DNA of 64,000 nucleotides from Prevotella sp. (GCA_017417465.1 JAFPZD010000095.1:1-64000); one strand, 5' to 3'; positions 20,301 to 28,773 are shown, numbered from the stretch's first letter. Notes: generated by a model from the letters alone, not told the origin. Numbers and translations are program-made.

Positions 20301-20428
20301 CCTATAACCTGTTCACATGGACCAGCTACGACAAGTATCAGCAGGATCCTGAGATACAGACCAACTCGGCTGGTGATGCCTACATGAATCAGCGTGTACT
20401 CAACTTCGGTGTCTCGGTAGGGTTTTAG
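17342..20428 (+). CDS. SusC-like TonB-dependent transporter with CarboxypepD_reg-like domain
   Basis: 1028 residues. In order: signal peptide (1-20), CarboxypepD_reg-like domain (~23-95, VSGVVTSADDGETLIGVTVK), TonB-box-like DEVVVVGYG (100-108), plug, then a long beta barrel. The EF-hand-like DLNGDGVIDDYDKSPIG near residue 845 is common in this family. It starts 3 bp after susD. No susD follows; the next gene is GH92. Together with the orphan susD at 9145 this suggests that the ancestral C-D order was permuted. Confidence 0.93.
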   Translation: MKRLLSIFVCLATVVLAMAQSMNVSGVVTSADDGETLIGVTVKVNGTNRATVTDVNGRYTLTINQGERITFSYVGYREYSVVPRSATLHVTMQTDNSSLDEVVVVGYGQAKRITLTGAVSAINGKELQKVPVSSVQNTLAGKLPGFFSQQRSGQPGKDASDFFIRGVSSLNSDGNKPLIIVDDVEYTYDQLSQINVNEIESISILKDASTTAIYGIKGANGVLVVKTRRGEGGAPKINVRMETGVQMPVRTPKFLGSYETAMLVNEARANDGLQPRFTDTDLEHFRTGDDPYGYPDVNWYEEIFKKSAQQSNMNVDVSGGSDRLKYFVSVGYFSQNGLVRDFDSGDELNSNYRYRRFNFRSNLDFQVTKNLSMRLDITSRFMNINEPRGINATGEIYNFSAMHPYSSPVVNPNGSYSYYYDTDSRRPTLNARLANEGYVRSRRNDNNLLYQANWDMGFLTQGLSSNVRLAYSTIDENARAAWRESFPTWHYNSATDTYTINPDNVFTKGVPAITVDPRTAIKDMNLMASLNYHRVFADAHDVEAMLFYNRESTTTELNTPGWVGAPKVPEKFMGTTLKLSYKYKNRYLIDVNTAYNGSDRFGEDHRFGWFPAVGLGWSISEEPWFKDAVRGFDLLKIRASYGLVGSDVAMGNRYLYNQVYEPGRTYPFEEYENMQFQGYREGALGNDHVTWEKAKKLDIGVDVNLWNSVSITFDYFYDKRYDQLVYRNDIPLMLGVGTSPINVARTTNRGFDGQVGYRNHWGDWSFNTNLVFSYAKNKIEYMAEAQQMYPWLAQTGHSIGQQFGYTWDGYYTPEDVALIEAKADGAPAVPNIDIPVQAGDLKYRDLNGDGVIDDYDKSPIGLPNLPNTTLGWTLGGSWKGLTLSVLFQGSFNYSFSVVGTGIEPFKSQFQPLHQKRWTLDRYTNGESIEFPRLTSNPSTINSAAAYMSDFWLIDAWYIRLKTIDLSYDFPRKWTPRFVSSLRLYMNAYNLFTWTSYDKYQQDPEIQTNSAGDAYMNQRVLNFGVSVGF

Positions 20429-20519
20429 GGAATTGAGAATTGTGAATTGTGAATTGTGCATTGTGAATTGATAATTGTGAATTGATAATTGTGAATTGAT
20501 AATTGTGAATTGTGAATTG
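20429..20519 (+). repeat. Heptamer array AATTGTG/AATTGAT supplying the next start codon
   Basis: About 12 units of AATTGWG/AATTGAT fill the whole gap between the SusC stop and the next gene. The last unit ends in TTG, directly followed by AAG, which is the only start giving a full signal peptide for the downstream GH92. Confidence 0.93.
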
Positions 20520-22736
20520 AAGTCAATCGTCGTTATCGTGTCAGCACTCCTCTTCCCCCTCCTCATGGAGGGGGCTGACTTAACGCGACTTGTTGACACA
20601 CGTCAGGGCACTGACTCCCACTTTGGGCTAAGTCGTGGCAATACCTTTCCTGCCACGGGCATGCCTTTTGGCATGCATCTGTGGTCGCCCCAGACGGGTA
20701 AGAACGGCGATGGTTGGAAATACCAGTGGCAGGCAACGTCGCTGCGGGGCCTTTGTCAGTCGCACCAGTGCAGCCCCTGGGTGGGTGACTATGCTGTCTA
20801 TTCGCTGATGCCCGTGACCGGACAGCTCCGCACTGCTGAAGACGAGCGTGCCACGGCCTACAGTCATGACGACGAGGTGGCTCGCCCCCACTACTATCGG
20901 GTTCGTCTCTCTGATGGCACTGTTGCTGAGGTTGCACCAACCACGCGTGGGGCGCACTTGCGTTTCAGCTATCCACGCCGACAGCCTGCCTGGCTTGTCA
21001 TCGATGGCTATGTCGGTCAGTGGGATATGCACATCGATGTCGAAAAGCGTCAAATCACGGGCTGGGTCAACAACCAGCGCTTCGTCAACCATGCTGAGAC
21101 CTTCCGCAGCTATTTCGTCTTACAGTTCGACCGACCTTTCACGGCACATGGACAGTGGGAAGGTGGCGTTTATGTGGGCTTTGCACCTGGCACTAAAGTG
21201 CAGGTGAAAGCGGCATCGTCGTATATCAGCGAGCAGCAGGCATGGCTTAACCTGACCACTGAGCTGGGTAACGACCGGACACTTGAGCAGACGTGTGAGC
21301 GCGGCCGGCAGACATGGAACGAGCTGTTGGGGCGCGTGCTCGTTGAAGGGGGCACGCTCGAGCAGCAGCGCACGTTCTACAGCTGTTTGTTCCGTGCTAA
21401 TCTCTTCTCTCGCAAGTTCTATGAGCGTCGTGCTGACGGTACACCTTATTATTATAGTCCTTACGACGGGCAGGTGCACGACGGCTACATGTACACCGAC
21501 AATGGCTTCTGGGACACTTTCCGCTCACAGTTCCCACTCACGTGCCTGCTCCATCCCACGCAGCAGGGACGCTACATGCAGGCTTTGCTACAGGCTCAGC
21601 ACGAGTGTGGGTGGCTGCCCTCATGGTCGTTCCCCGGCGAAACGGGTGGCATGGTGGGCAATCATGCCATGTCGCTTCTGGCCGACGCCTGGGCCAAGGG
21701 CATACGAACCGTTCCGGCCGACAGCATCTTGAAGGCCTATGCCCATGAGGCTATGAACAAGGGACCGTGGGGTGGGGCCAACGGGCGTGCGGGGTGGAAG
21801 GAATATTTCACTTTGGGCTATGTGCCTTTCCCCGAGTCGCATGGTTGCGTCACCCAGACGTTGGAGTACGCCTATGACGATTTCTGTGCCTATCAGGTTG
21901 CGCGCAGCGTTGGCAACAGCCATTATGAGCAAGTATTCGGCCGACAAATGATGAACTATCGTAACCTCTGGGATGCCAGCACGCGGTTCATGCGGGCACG
22001 CACCGTCGATGGTAACTGGTATGAGCCTTTCGACCCGTTGGAGTGGGGTGGTCCTTACACCGAGGGTAACGCTTGGCACTACGTGTGGTCGGTGTTCCAC
22101 GATGTCCAGGGGCTTATCAACCTGTTTGGGGGCGATGAGGCTTTCGTCAGCAAGATCGACAGCGTCTTCTCCATGGACAACACCGTCCATCCTGGATGGT
22201 ATGGTGGCATGATTCACGAAATGGTAGAGATGCAACAGGCCGAGATGGGGCAGTATGCCCATGGCAATCAGCCCATCCAGCATCTGCCTTACCTCTATTG
22301 TTATGCGGGGCAGCCGTGGAAGACCCAGTACTGGGTGCGGCAGATTATGGACCGACTCTACAACAGCACGCCTCAGGGCTTCCCGGGCGATGAGGATCAG
22401 GGCGGCATGTCTGCATGGTATGTCCTTAGTGCCCTCGGGCTTTACGCCGTGACGCCTGGCACTGACCAGTATGTCGTTGGAAGCCCGCTGTTCTCGCGTG
22501 TCACGCTGACCTCTGAGCAGGGCCAACGCTTTGTCATCGAGGCACGTGGCAACACTTCCGACAATGTCTATATCGACAAGGCTGAACTCAACGGGGCGCC
22601 TTTCGATCGCAACTATCTGACCTACGACGAAATCACGCGTGGAGGCCATCTCGTCTTCACAATGTCTGACCATCCGAACCGTCAGCGCGCCACCTCGAAA
22701 GTTGCTGCGCCTTTCTCTCTTTCAAAACCTCAGTAA
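20517..22736 (+). CDS. GH92 family enzyme with Gln at the catalytic acid position
   Basis: No ATG occurs in frame between the stop at 20478-20480 and Met17 of the proposed protein. TTG 20517 gives MKSIVVIVSALLFPLLMEGAD, a good signal peptide; in-frame GTG 20505 and TTG 20496 are alternatives inside the array. Family blocks are DTRQGTDSHFGLSRGNTFPAT, MPFGMHLWSPQTG and GDEDQGGMSAWYVLSALGLY. At the place of the usual NEP motif it has GNQP, with Gln585 instead of the catalytic acid. Such a change is known from GH92 enzymes acting on mannose-1-phosphodiesters, where a good leaving group needs no acid; applied here this is inference. The GH92 at 54852 shares the change. Confidence 0.88.
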   Translation: MKSIVVIVSALLFPLLMEGADLTRLVDTRQGTDSHFGLSRGNTFPATGMPFGMHLWSPQTGKNGDGWKYQWQATSLRGLCQSHQCSPWVGDYAVYSLMPVTGQLRTAEDERATAYSHDDEVARPHYYRVRLSDGTVAEVAPTTRGAHLRFSYPRRQPAWLVIDGYVGQWDMHIDVEKRQITGWVNNQRFVNHAETFRSYFVLQFDRPFTAHGQWEGGVYVGFAPGTKVQVKAASSYISEQQAWLNLTTELGNDRTLEQTCERGRQTWNELLGRVLVEGGTLEQQRTFYSCLFRANLFSRKFYERRADGTPYYYSPYDGQVHDGYMYTDNGFWDTFRSQFPLTCLLHPTQQGRYMQALLQAQHECGWLPSWSFPGETGGMVGNHAMSLLADAWAKGIRTVPADSILKAYAHEAMNKGPWGGANGRAGWKEYFTLGYVPFPESHGCVTQTLEYAYDDFCAYQVARSVGNSHYEQVFGRQMMNYRNLWDASTRFMRARTVDGNWYEPFDPLEWGGPYTEGNAWHYVWSVFHDVQGLINLFGGDEAFVSKIDSVFSMDNTVHPGWYGGMIHEMVEMQQAEMGQYAHGNQPIQHLPYLYCYAGQPWKTQYWVRQIMDRLYNSTPQGFPGDEDQGGMSAWYVLSALGLYAVTPGTDQYVVGSPLFSRVTLTSEQGQRFVIEARGNTSDNVYIDKAELNGAPFDRNYLTYDEITRGGHLVFTMSDHPNRQRATSKVAAPFSLSKPQ

Positions 22737-22745
22737 CCATCTCCC

Positions 22746-24926
22746 ATGACAAAAGTAGTCCTCAAGCTCATCAGCATCACCCTGTTCTGTTCCGTATGCT
22801 GCGTTATCAACGCAGTTCCCAACACACCGTCTGCCGACCGCGCTCACCAGGTGAACACGCTCATCGGCACTAAGGGCGCTGGCCTTACCTCTGGCTACCT
22901 TTACCCCGGTGCAACTTATCCGCACGGCATGGTGCAGTTCACCCCGACTTATTTCGCCAAGAACGCTGGCTTCGTGGTCAACCAGAACAGCGGTGGCGGA
23001 TGCGACCACATGGGCAACTTCCCAACCTTCCCCATCAGCGGTTGCCTCACTGCTTCGCCTGACAGGATTCGCAACGCCCGTTTTCAGGTGACTGACGAGC
23101 AGGGGCATGCCGGCTACTACCAAGCCTGCGTGAATGGCAATGTCTCAGCAGCGCTCACCGTCACCGAGCGCACTGGCATGGCGCGCTACGTCTTCCCCGC
23201 CGCCTCTCCTGCCTCCCCCTCCTCTTTCGGCACTGTCATCATCGGTGCCGGCATTGCTGCCACTCGCATCACCGAGGCTGCGCTCGTCCTGACCTCCCCC
23301 CGCACGGTCGAAGGCTATGCTGACGGTGGCTACTTCTGCGGTATCCGCACCCCCTACAAGGTTTACATCGCCGCCGAGTTCGACGTCGACGCCGTAGCCA
23401 CCGGCACGTGGAAGGGCGACCGTCTGCATCCTGGGGACACCTTTGCCGAGGGTGAATCATCAGGCGTCTACTTCACCTTTGACACTTCAAAGCAGCAGAC
23501 CGTCCACTATAAGTTCGCCATCAGCTACGTATCTGTTGAGAATGCCAAGGAGAACCTTCGTACAGAGAACCCCAACTGGGACTTCGACGCTGTGTGTCAA
23601 CGGGCCGAAAACGCCTGGGAGAACATGCTTGGCAAGATCGACGTCAAGGGAGGTACCCCAAGCCGTACCACGCAGTTCTACACTCATCTCTACAGGGCCT
23701 TTATCCATCCCAGTCTTGCAAGCGATGTGAATGGTGAGTACATGGGTGCCGACTTCCGCATTCATCACACCACAGCCAACTATTACTCGCAGCTGAGCAA
23801 CTGGGACACCTATCGCACGCAGATTCAGCTGCTGAGCATCATTGAGCCCGACGTTGCCAGTGACATCGTCGTTTCCCACCTGTTGTTTGCCGAGCAGTCA
23901 GGAGGTTCTTTCCCACGCTGGGTCTTAGCAAACATCGAGACAGGCATCATGCAGGGCGACCCTTCGGCCATTCTCGTTTGCAACGCGTGGGCTTTTGGCG
24001 CTCGCAATTACGACGCCCGTGCACTCTTCGACATCATGCGCCGTGGTGCTGAGGTGCCTGGTGCCAAGTCGCAGCAGGAGGAGACGCGGCCCCACCTGCG
24101 ACAGTATCTTGAGAAAGGCTACTGTCCCGCCTCCATACAGCTCGAATACACCTCGGCAGATTTTGCCATAGGCCAGTATGCCCTCTATGCCGCAGGCGAC
24201 GAGTTTGCCTCGTGGCACTATGCCGCCACCGCCCGCTCCTGGAAGAACCTCTACAACGCTGAGACCGGCTGGCTGCAGTCGCGCAATGACGACGGCTCGT
24301 GGAAACCCCTCAGCGAGGACTTCCGCGAGGCCACCTATCAGGACTACTTCTGGATGGTGCCCTACAACCTCAAAGGCCTCATCGACATCATCGGCGGACC
24401 AGCAAAAGCCGAGCAGCGCTTGGATGACTATTTCGTCCGTCTCGATGCCGGCTACGGCGACACGTGGTTCGCCTCGGGCAACGAGCCCAGTTTCCACATC
24501 CCTTGGGTCTACAACTGGGTGGGCTGTCCGTGGAAGACGTCGCAGGTCGTCCGACGCACACTCAACGAGCAGTATAGCGACCATATCGACGGGCTGCCGG
24601 GCAACGACGACCTCGGCTCCATGGGGGCGTGGTATGTATGGGCCTGCGTAGGTCTCTATCCCATGATTCCCGGGGTTGCCGGCTTCACGGTCAATACACC
24701 CATATTCCCTGAGGTCACCATCCACCTGCCCAACCACGACATCCGCATCAAGGGCGGCTCTGAGCGTAATATCTACACCTCCCGGCTCACGCTTAATGGC
24801 CAGGAGCACCGCTCAACATGGATTCCCTGGCAACAGCTCGCCTCTGGTGCCACAATTGACTACAAAACCGCTGCAAGTCCCGACCGCAAGTGGGGCACGC
24901 AGCTTCCACCACCTTCCTATGAATAG
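22746..24926 (+). CDS. GH92 alpha-mannosidase
   Basis: 726 residues starting 9 bp after the previous GH92, so probably cotranscribed. Signal peptide MTKVVLKLISITLFCSVCC-INA. Blocks VNTLIGTKGAGLTSG, YLYPGATYPHGMVQFTP, FASGNEPSFHIPWVYN and GLPGNDDLGSMGAWYVW are diagnostic. Glu580 in GNEP is the expected catalytic acid, unlike its neighbour. The exact linkage cut cannot be read from sequence alone. Confidence 0.92.
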   Translation: MTKVVLKLISITLFCSVCCVINAVPNTPSADRAHQVNTLIGTKGAGLTSGYLYPGATYPHGMVQFTPTYFAKNAGFVVNQNSGGGCDHMGNFPTFPISGCLTASPDRIRNARFQVTDEQGHAGYYQACVNGNVSAALTVTERTGMARYVFPAASPASPSSFGTVIIGAGIAATRITEAALVLTSPRTVEGYADGGYFCGIRTPYKVYIAAEFDVDAVATGTWKGDRLHPGDTFAEGESSGVYFTFDTSKQQTVHYKFAISYVSVENAKENLRTENPNWDFDAVCQRAENAWENMLGKIDVKGGTPSRTTQFYTHLYRAFIHPSLASDVNGEYMGADFRIHHTTANYYSQLSNWDTYRTQIQLLSIIEPDVASDIVVSHLLFAEQSGGSFPRWVLANIETGIMQGDPSAILVCNAWAFGARNYDARALFDIMRRGAEVPGAKSQQEETRPHLRQYLEKGYCPASIQLEYTSADFAIGQYALYAAGDEFASWHYAATARSWKNLYNAETGWLQSRNDDGSWKPLSEDFREATYQDYFWMVPYNLKGLIDIIGGPAKAEQRLDDYFVRLDAGYGDTWFASGNEPSFHIPWVYNWVGCPWKTSQVVRRTLNEQYSDHIDGLPGNDDLGSMGAWYVWACVGLYPMIPGVAGFTVNTPIFPEVTIHLPNHDIRIKGGSERNIYTSRLTLNGQEHRSTWIPWQQLASGATIDYKTAASPDRKWGTQLPPPSYE

Positions 24927-24929
24927 ACC

Positions 24930-25031
24930 ATTGTGAATTGAGAATTGAGAATTGAGAATTGTGAATTGAGAATTGTGAATTGTGAATTGAAAATTGTGAA
25001 TTGTGAATTGTGAATTGTGAATTGTGAATTG
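24930..25031 (+). repeat. Heptamer array AATTGAG/AATTGTG supplying a start codon
   Basis: About 14 units fill the gap between GH92 and GH130. As at 20519, the final AATTG is directly followed by AAA, so TTG-AAA becomes the likely start of the GH130 gene. Confidence 0.93.
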
Positions 25032-26147
25032 AAAATTATTGGCCTTTCCCTGACGCTCCTGCTGGTCGTCGCATGCACCGCGCCTACGCCTCAGTCCTCA
25101 GCCGACTGGGCACTGGGCCCTTTCGAACGTCCTGCAGGCGTCAATCCCGTTTTGTCACCCGACTCTTCGAGCCTGTTCTTCTGCCCCATGCGTGGCGTGG
25201 CCGTTGACTGGGAGGGCAGCGACACATTCAACCCCGCAGCCACGGTGCTCAACGGGCGTGTCGTGCTGCTCTACCGTGCTGAAGACAACTCTGCCGTAGG
25301 CATCGGACAGCGCACCTCGCGCATTGGCTATGCCTCATCGCCCGATGGACTGTTCTTCGTCCGTCATGGTGCTCCCGTGCTCTATCCCACACCCGACGAC
25401 GAACAGGCCGACAACGAGTGCCCCGGTGGCTGTGAGGACCCCCGCGTGGTACAGACCGACGATGGGCTCTACCTGATGCTCTACACACAGTGGAATCGCC
25501 GTCAGGCACGCCTGGCCGTGGCTACTTCGCGCGACCTCGTGACGTGGCAGAAGCATGGGCCTGCCTTCGCTGCGGCTTATGGCGGGCGCTTCAAGGACGA
25601 CTTCTCGAAGTCGGCATCTGTTGTCACTTGCCTGAAGGATGGACAACTGGTGGTGGCTCGCATTGGTGGCAAGTACTGGATGTACTGGGGTGAGCAGTTT
25701 GTCAACGTTGCCACGTCGACCAATCTCATCGACTGGACACCACTGCTCGATGCCGACGGCCAGCTGCTCCGCGTGATGGAGCCGCGCAAGGGGCACTTCG
25801 ACAGCCAGCTCACCGAGTGTGGCCCGCCTGCGGTGCTCACCCCAAAGGGCATTGTGCTCATCTATAACGGCAAGAATCTCGAAGGCCCCGATGGTGACCA
25901 GCGCTATGTGCCCAATACCTACTGCGCCGGGCAGGCCCTCTTCAGCGCCGACAACCCTGCGCATCTGCTCGACCGCCTCGACGAGCCATTCTTCCTGCCT
26001 GAGGCCGACTTTGAGTGCAGTGGGCAGTACCCTGCCGGCACCGTCTTCACCGAAGGACTTGTCTATCATCGCGACCGCTGGTTGCTCTACTATGGCTGTG
26101 CTGACTCCCGCGTCAGCGTGGCTGTCTATAATCCCAATAAGATTTGA
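25029..26147 (+). CDS. GH130 beta-mannosidase/mannosyl-phosphorylase-like lipoprotein
   Basis: About 372 residues from TTG 25029, which gives the lipoprotein signal (M)KIIGLSLTLLLVVAC; GTG 25017 is the alternative and would add NCEL from the repeat. No ATG is available. GH130 five-blade propeller marks are FNPAATVLNGRVVLLYRAED, SRIGYASSPDGLFF, GGCEDPRVV with the acidic residues of the active site, and a C-terminal GTVFTEGLVYHRDRWLLYYG. GH130 acts on beta-mannosides, either by phosphorolysis or, in exported lipoprotein members, by hydrolysis of beta-1,2-mannose. Export points to the hydrolytic group. Confidence 0.85.
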   Translation: MKIIGLSLTLLLVVACTAPTPQSSADWALGPFERPAGVNPVLSPDSSSLFFCPMRGVAVDWEGSDTFNPAATVLNGRVVLLYRAEDNSAVGIGQRTSRIGYASSPDGLFFVRHGAPVLYPTPDDEQADNECPGGCEDPRVVQTDDGLYLMLYTQWNRRQARLAVATSRDLVTWQKHGPAFAAAYGGRFKDDFSKSASVVTCLKDGQLVVARIGGKYWMYWGEQFVNVATSTNLIDWTPLLDADGQLLRVMEPRKGHFDSQLTECGPPAVLTPKGIVLIYNGKNLEGPDGDQRYVPNTYCAGQALFSADNPAHLLDRLDEPFFLPEADFECSGQYPAGTVFTEGLVYHRDRWLLYYGCADSRVSVAVYNPNKI

Positions 26148-26195
26148 GAATTGAGATTTGAGAATTGAGAATTATGAATTGTGAATTGAGAATTA
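26143..26195 (+). repeat. Heptamer array between GH130 and GH31
   Basis: Units AATTGAG, ATTTGAG and AATTGTG begin in the GH130 stop codon and end about 14 bp before the GH31 ATG. Confidence 0.9.
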
Positions 26196-26208
26196 TAAAC
26201 AGCAAAAC

Positions 26209-28422
26209 ATGAAAAAACTATTCTTGACACTCGTAGCCGCCCTGAGCATCACGGCGGCGTTCGCTCAAGTCGCCACGATGGTGGGCGACCGTGTGGCTGC
26301 TTTCTACCCAAAGGACTTCAATCCTGATATGCACCTGCCGTCACCAATCTTCCTGCGTGAGCTCACCCCGATGGGACAAGTGCCTGCCGACTGGCAGCTT
26401 CGTCCGCAGTTCAGTGTGCAGGATGGTCACAGCGTGGCCACCTTTGACGTGGGTGATGCCGACCTTTATGGCACGGGCGAAGTCTACGGTGACCTGCGTC
26501 GTAACGGCGAGACAGAAGGATTTTGGAACAAGGATAATGGCCTCTATTTGTCCGAAGGTGGCAAGCGTCTCTACCAGACTCACCCCTGGGTGCTTGGCGT
26601 GCGAAAGGATGGTACTGCCTTTGGCCTGATTGCCGACAACACGTGGAAGTCGAAGCTGACCACCGACCGCATCGTGCGCTTTGAGAGCGAAGGCCCTGCC
26701 TTTCGTGTGGTCGTCATCGAGCGCCAGTCACCTGCTGAGGTGCTCTGCGAGCTGGGACGGTTGAGCGGTACCATCGAGATGCCGCCTCTTTGGGCACTGG
26801 GCTACCATCAGTGTCGTCACAGCTACGTGCCCGACACGTGGGCCATGGAGATTGCCGACACGTTCCGTGAGAAGCAGATACCCTGCGATGTCATCTGGCT
26901 CGACATTATCTATATGGACGGCTTCCGCATTTTTACTTTCTCCCCCAAGGAGATGCCCGACCCGAAGCGCTTCAACGACTACTTGCATGAGCGGCACTTC
27001 AAGTCGGTGTTTATGATCGACCCAGGCGTGAAGGTCGACCCTGACTACTTCGTCGACCAGCAGGGCATGGCGGGCGACTACTATGTGAAGACCAAGGACG
27101 GCGAGCCCTTCGTGGGCAGAGTGTGGCCCGGCGACACTCACTTCCCCGACTATATACGTCCTGAGGTGCGCCACTGGTGGAGCACGCTCTATAAAGACTT
27201 CATGGCCACCGGCATCGACGGCATCTGGAACGACATGAACGAGCCATCCGTCTTTGGCGGCCCCGACGGCTCGATGCCCGAGGACAATATGCATGGAACT
27301 GAGAATGATTACACTCAAGCCGACAACTCCGCCAACAACTCTAATCATAATTCTCAATTCTCAAATCTCAATTCTCAATTCTCAACTCTCAATTCTCAAT
27401 TGACCAATTCTCAATTCTCCCACCTCCGTTACCACAACGTCTATGGCTACAACATGGTGAAGGCTTCGCGCGACGGCATCCTGATGGCTAATCCGCAGAA
27501 GCGTCCTTTCGTGCTGTCGCGCTCAAACTTCCTCGGTGGTCAGCGCTATGCTGCCACGTGGACGGGTGACAATGCCTCTACATGGGAACACATGAAGGCC
27601 AGCATCCCCATGACGCTCAATATGGGACTCACAGGACAGCCCTTCAACGGCCCCGACATCGGTGGATTCGCACGCGACTGTAACGCTGAGCTGCTGGCAA
27701 ACTGGACTGCCATCGGCGTCTACTTCCCCTTTGTGCGCAACCACTGCTCGCTTCAGGAAGTGCAACAGGAGCCATGGGCTTTCGGCGAGAAGGTTGAGCA
27801 GGTCTGTCGCACGGCTATCAATCGCCGCTACCGTCTACTGCCCTATGTCTACACGCTCTTCCGCGAGGCTGCGCTCACGGGTATGCCTGTCATGCGGCCT
27901 GTCTTCATGTCCGACCCGAGTAATCCTGCACTCCGCTCGGAGCAACAGGCATTCCTGCTCGGAGGAGACTTGCTGATTGTTCCGAGGTGGGCTGAGAACC
28001 CTGTACTGCCAACGGGCGACTGGAAGACTTTCACCATGGAGCAGGGCGACGACGGCTATCAGGCTCGTCTGGCTCTCCGGCCAGGAGCTGTGCTGCCTGT
28101 TGCCAATCTGTACCAGAACACCGAGGAGTATCGCACCGACTCACTGACGCTGCTCGTCAATATCGATGATAAAGGCTATGCGAAGGGACGGCTCTACGAG
28201 GACGACGGTGAAGGCTTCGGCTACCGTAAAGGCGACTATGCCGACTACAGCATTGTAGCCAAGGCCGAAGGGAAGATGCTTACCGTGTCGTTGCAGCAGG
28301 AGAAAGGACGGCGCGAACAGCAGGCACGTTGGCTCCGCATTGGTCAGTTAGTGGGTGGAAAAGTGATCTACTCCGACTGGCAAAAGGGCACGACCGCCAG
28401 TGTGAAGCTGAAGAAGAGTTAG
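26209..28422 (+). CDS. GH31 alpha-glucosidase
   Basis: 737 residues, signal peptide MKKLFLTLVAALSITAAFAQ. GH31 retaining alpha-glucosidase: Asp342 in GIWNDMNEPSVF is the nucleophile, Asp454 in TWTGDNASTW the acid/base. In a high-mannose N-glycan locus it could remove the glucose caps of immature glycans; starch-like substrates are equally possible. Residues ~378-404 are not GH31 sequence but a translated heptamer array (N-S-Q-F type repeats) between the two catalytic residues. The frame is kept, so the insertion is probably tolerated in a surface loop. Confidence 0.9.
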   Translation: MKKLFLTLVAALSITAAFAQVATMVGDRVAAFYPKDFNPDMHLPSPIFLRELTPMGQVPADWQLRPQFSVQDGHSVATFDVGDADLYGTGEVYGDLRRNGETEGFWNKDNGLYLSEGGKRLYQTHPWVLGVRKDGTAFGLIADNTWKSKLTTDRIVRFESEGPAFRVVVIERQSPAEVLCELGRLSGTIEMPPLWALGYHQCRHSYVPDTWAMEIADTFREKQIPCDVIWLDIIYMDGFRIFTFSPKEMPDPKRFNDYLHERHFKSVFMIDPGVKVDPDYFVDQQGMAGDYYVKTKDGEPFVGRVWPGDTHFPDYIRPEVRHWWSTLYKDFMATGIDGIWNDMNEPSVFGGPDGSMPEDNMHGTENDYTQADNSANNSNHNSQFSNLNSQFSTLNSQLTNSQFSHLRYHNVYGYNMVKASRDGILMANPQKRPFVLSRSNFLGGQRYAATWTGDNASTWEHMKASIPMTLNMGLTGQPFNGPDIGGFARDCNAELLANWTAIGVYFPFVRNHCSLQEVQQEPWAFGEKVEQVCRTAINRRYRLLPYVYTLFREAALTGMPVMRPVFMSDPSNPALRSEQQAFLLGGDLLIVPRWAENPVLPTGDWKTFTMEQGDDGYQARLALRPGAVLPVANLYQNTEEYRTDSLTLLVNIDDKGYAKGRLYEDDGEGFGYRKGDYADYSIVAKAEGKMLTVSLQQEKGRREQQARWLRIGQLVGGKVIYSDWQKGTTASVKLKKS
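27345..27418 (+). repeat. In-frame heptamer array inside GH31
   Basis: About ten units of CTCAATT and variants, in the stop-free orientation, inside the catalytic barrel region between nucleophile and acid/base. Confidence 0.93.
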
Positions 28423-28478
28423 GAGAGAGCCGTTCCATTTTCAACACGGTTTCATGCGGCGTAAATCCCTGTTTGACT

Positions 28479-28566
28479 GTCTTACCACTTAAGTCGCAAG
28501 TTCTTACCACTTAAGTCGCAAGTTCTTACCACTTAAGTCGCAAGTTCTTACCACTTAAGTCGCAAG
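28479..28566 (+). repeat. 22-bp tandem repeat, four copies
   Basis: Three exact direct copies of a 22-bp unit beginning TTCTTACCACTTAAGTCG (28501-28522, 28523-28544, 28545-28566), preceded by a fourth copy at 28479 differing at its first bases. Each unit contains the palindrome CTTAAG. It lies 57 bp after the GH31 stop, at the end of the locus. The rest of the 28423-28814 gap holds only AT-rich sequence and a -7 promoter element. Confidence 0.93.
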
Positions 28567-28773
28567 ATAGTTTTCCAGGCACTTGGGGACTCGTTGCTTA
28601 GGTTTTGCAAGCCTCATGCAAAGGTTGCCAAGGCGCACGAAACAGCGTTTTGGGAACTTGTGGAAGTGGAATAATTGATGTAAAAAACGGACCAAAGGGC
28701 CATTCTGCGGCGCTTTGGTTCGATTTTTGCTTTTTTGTGCTCAATTTTTTTATGCGATGAACTGATTATTGCT

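Noticed and set aside
28479-28566. CRISPR array
   Set aside because: Copies are directly adjacent without spacers and no cas genes are present.
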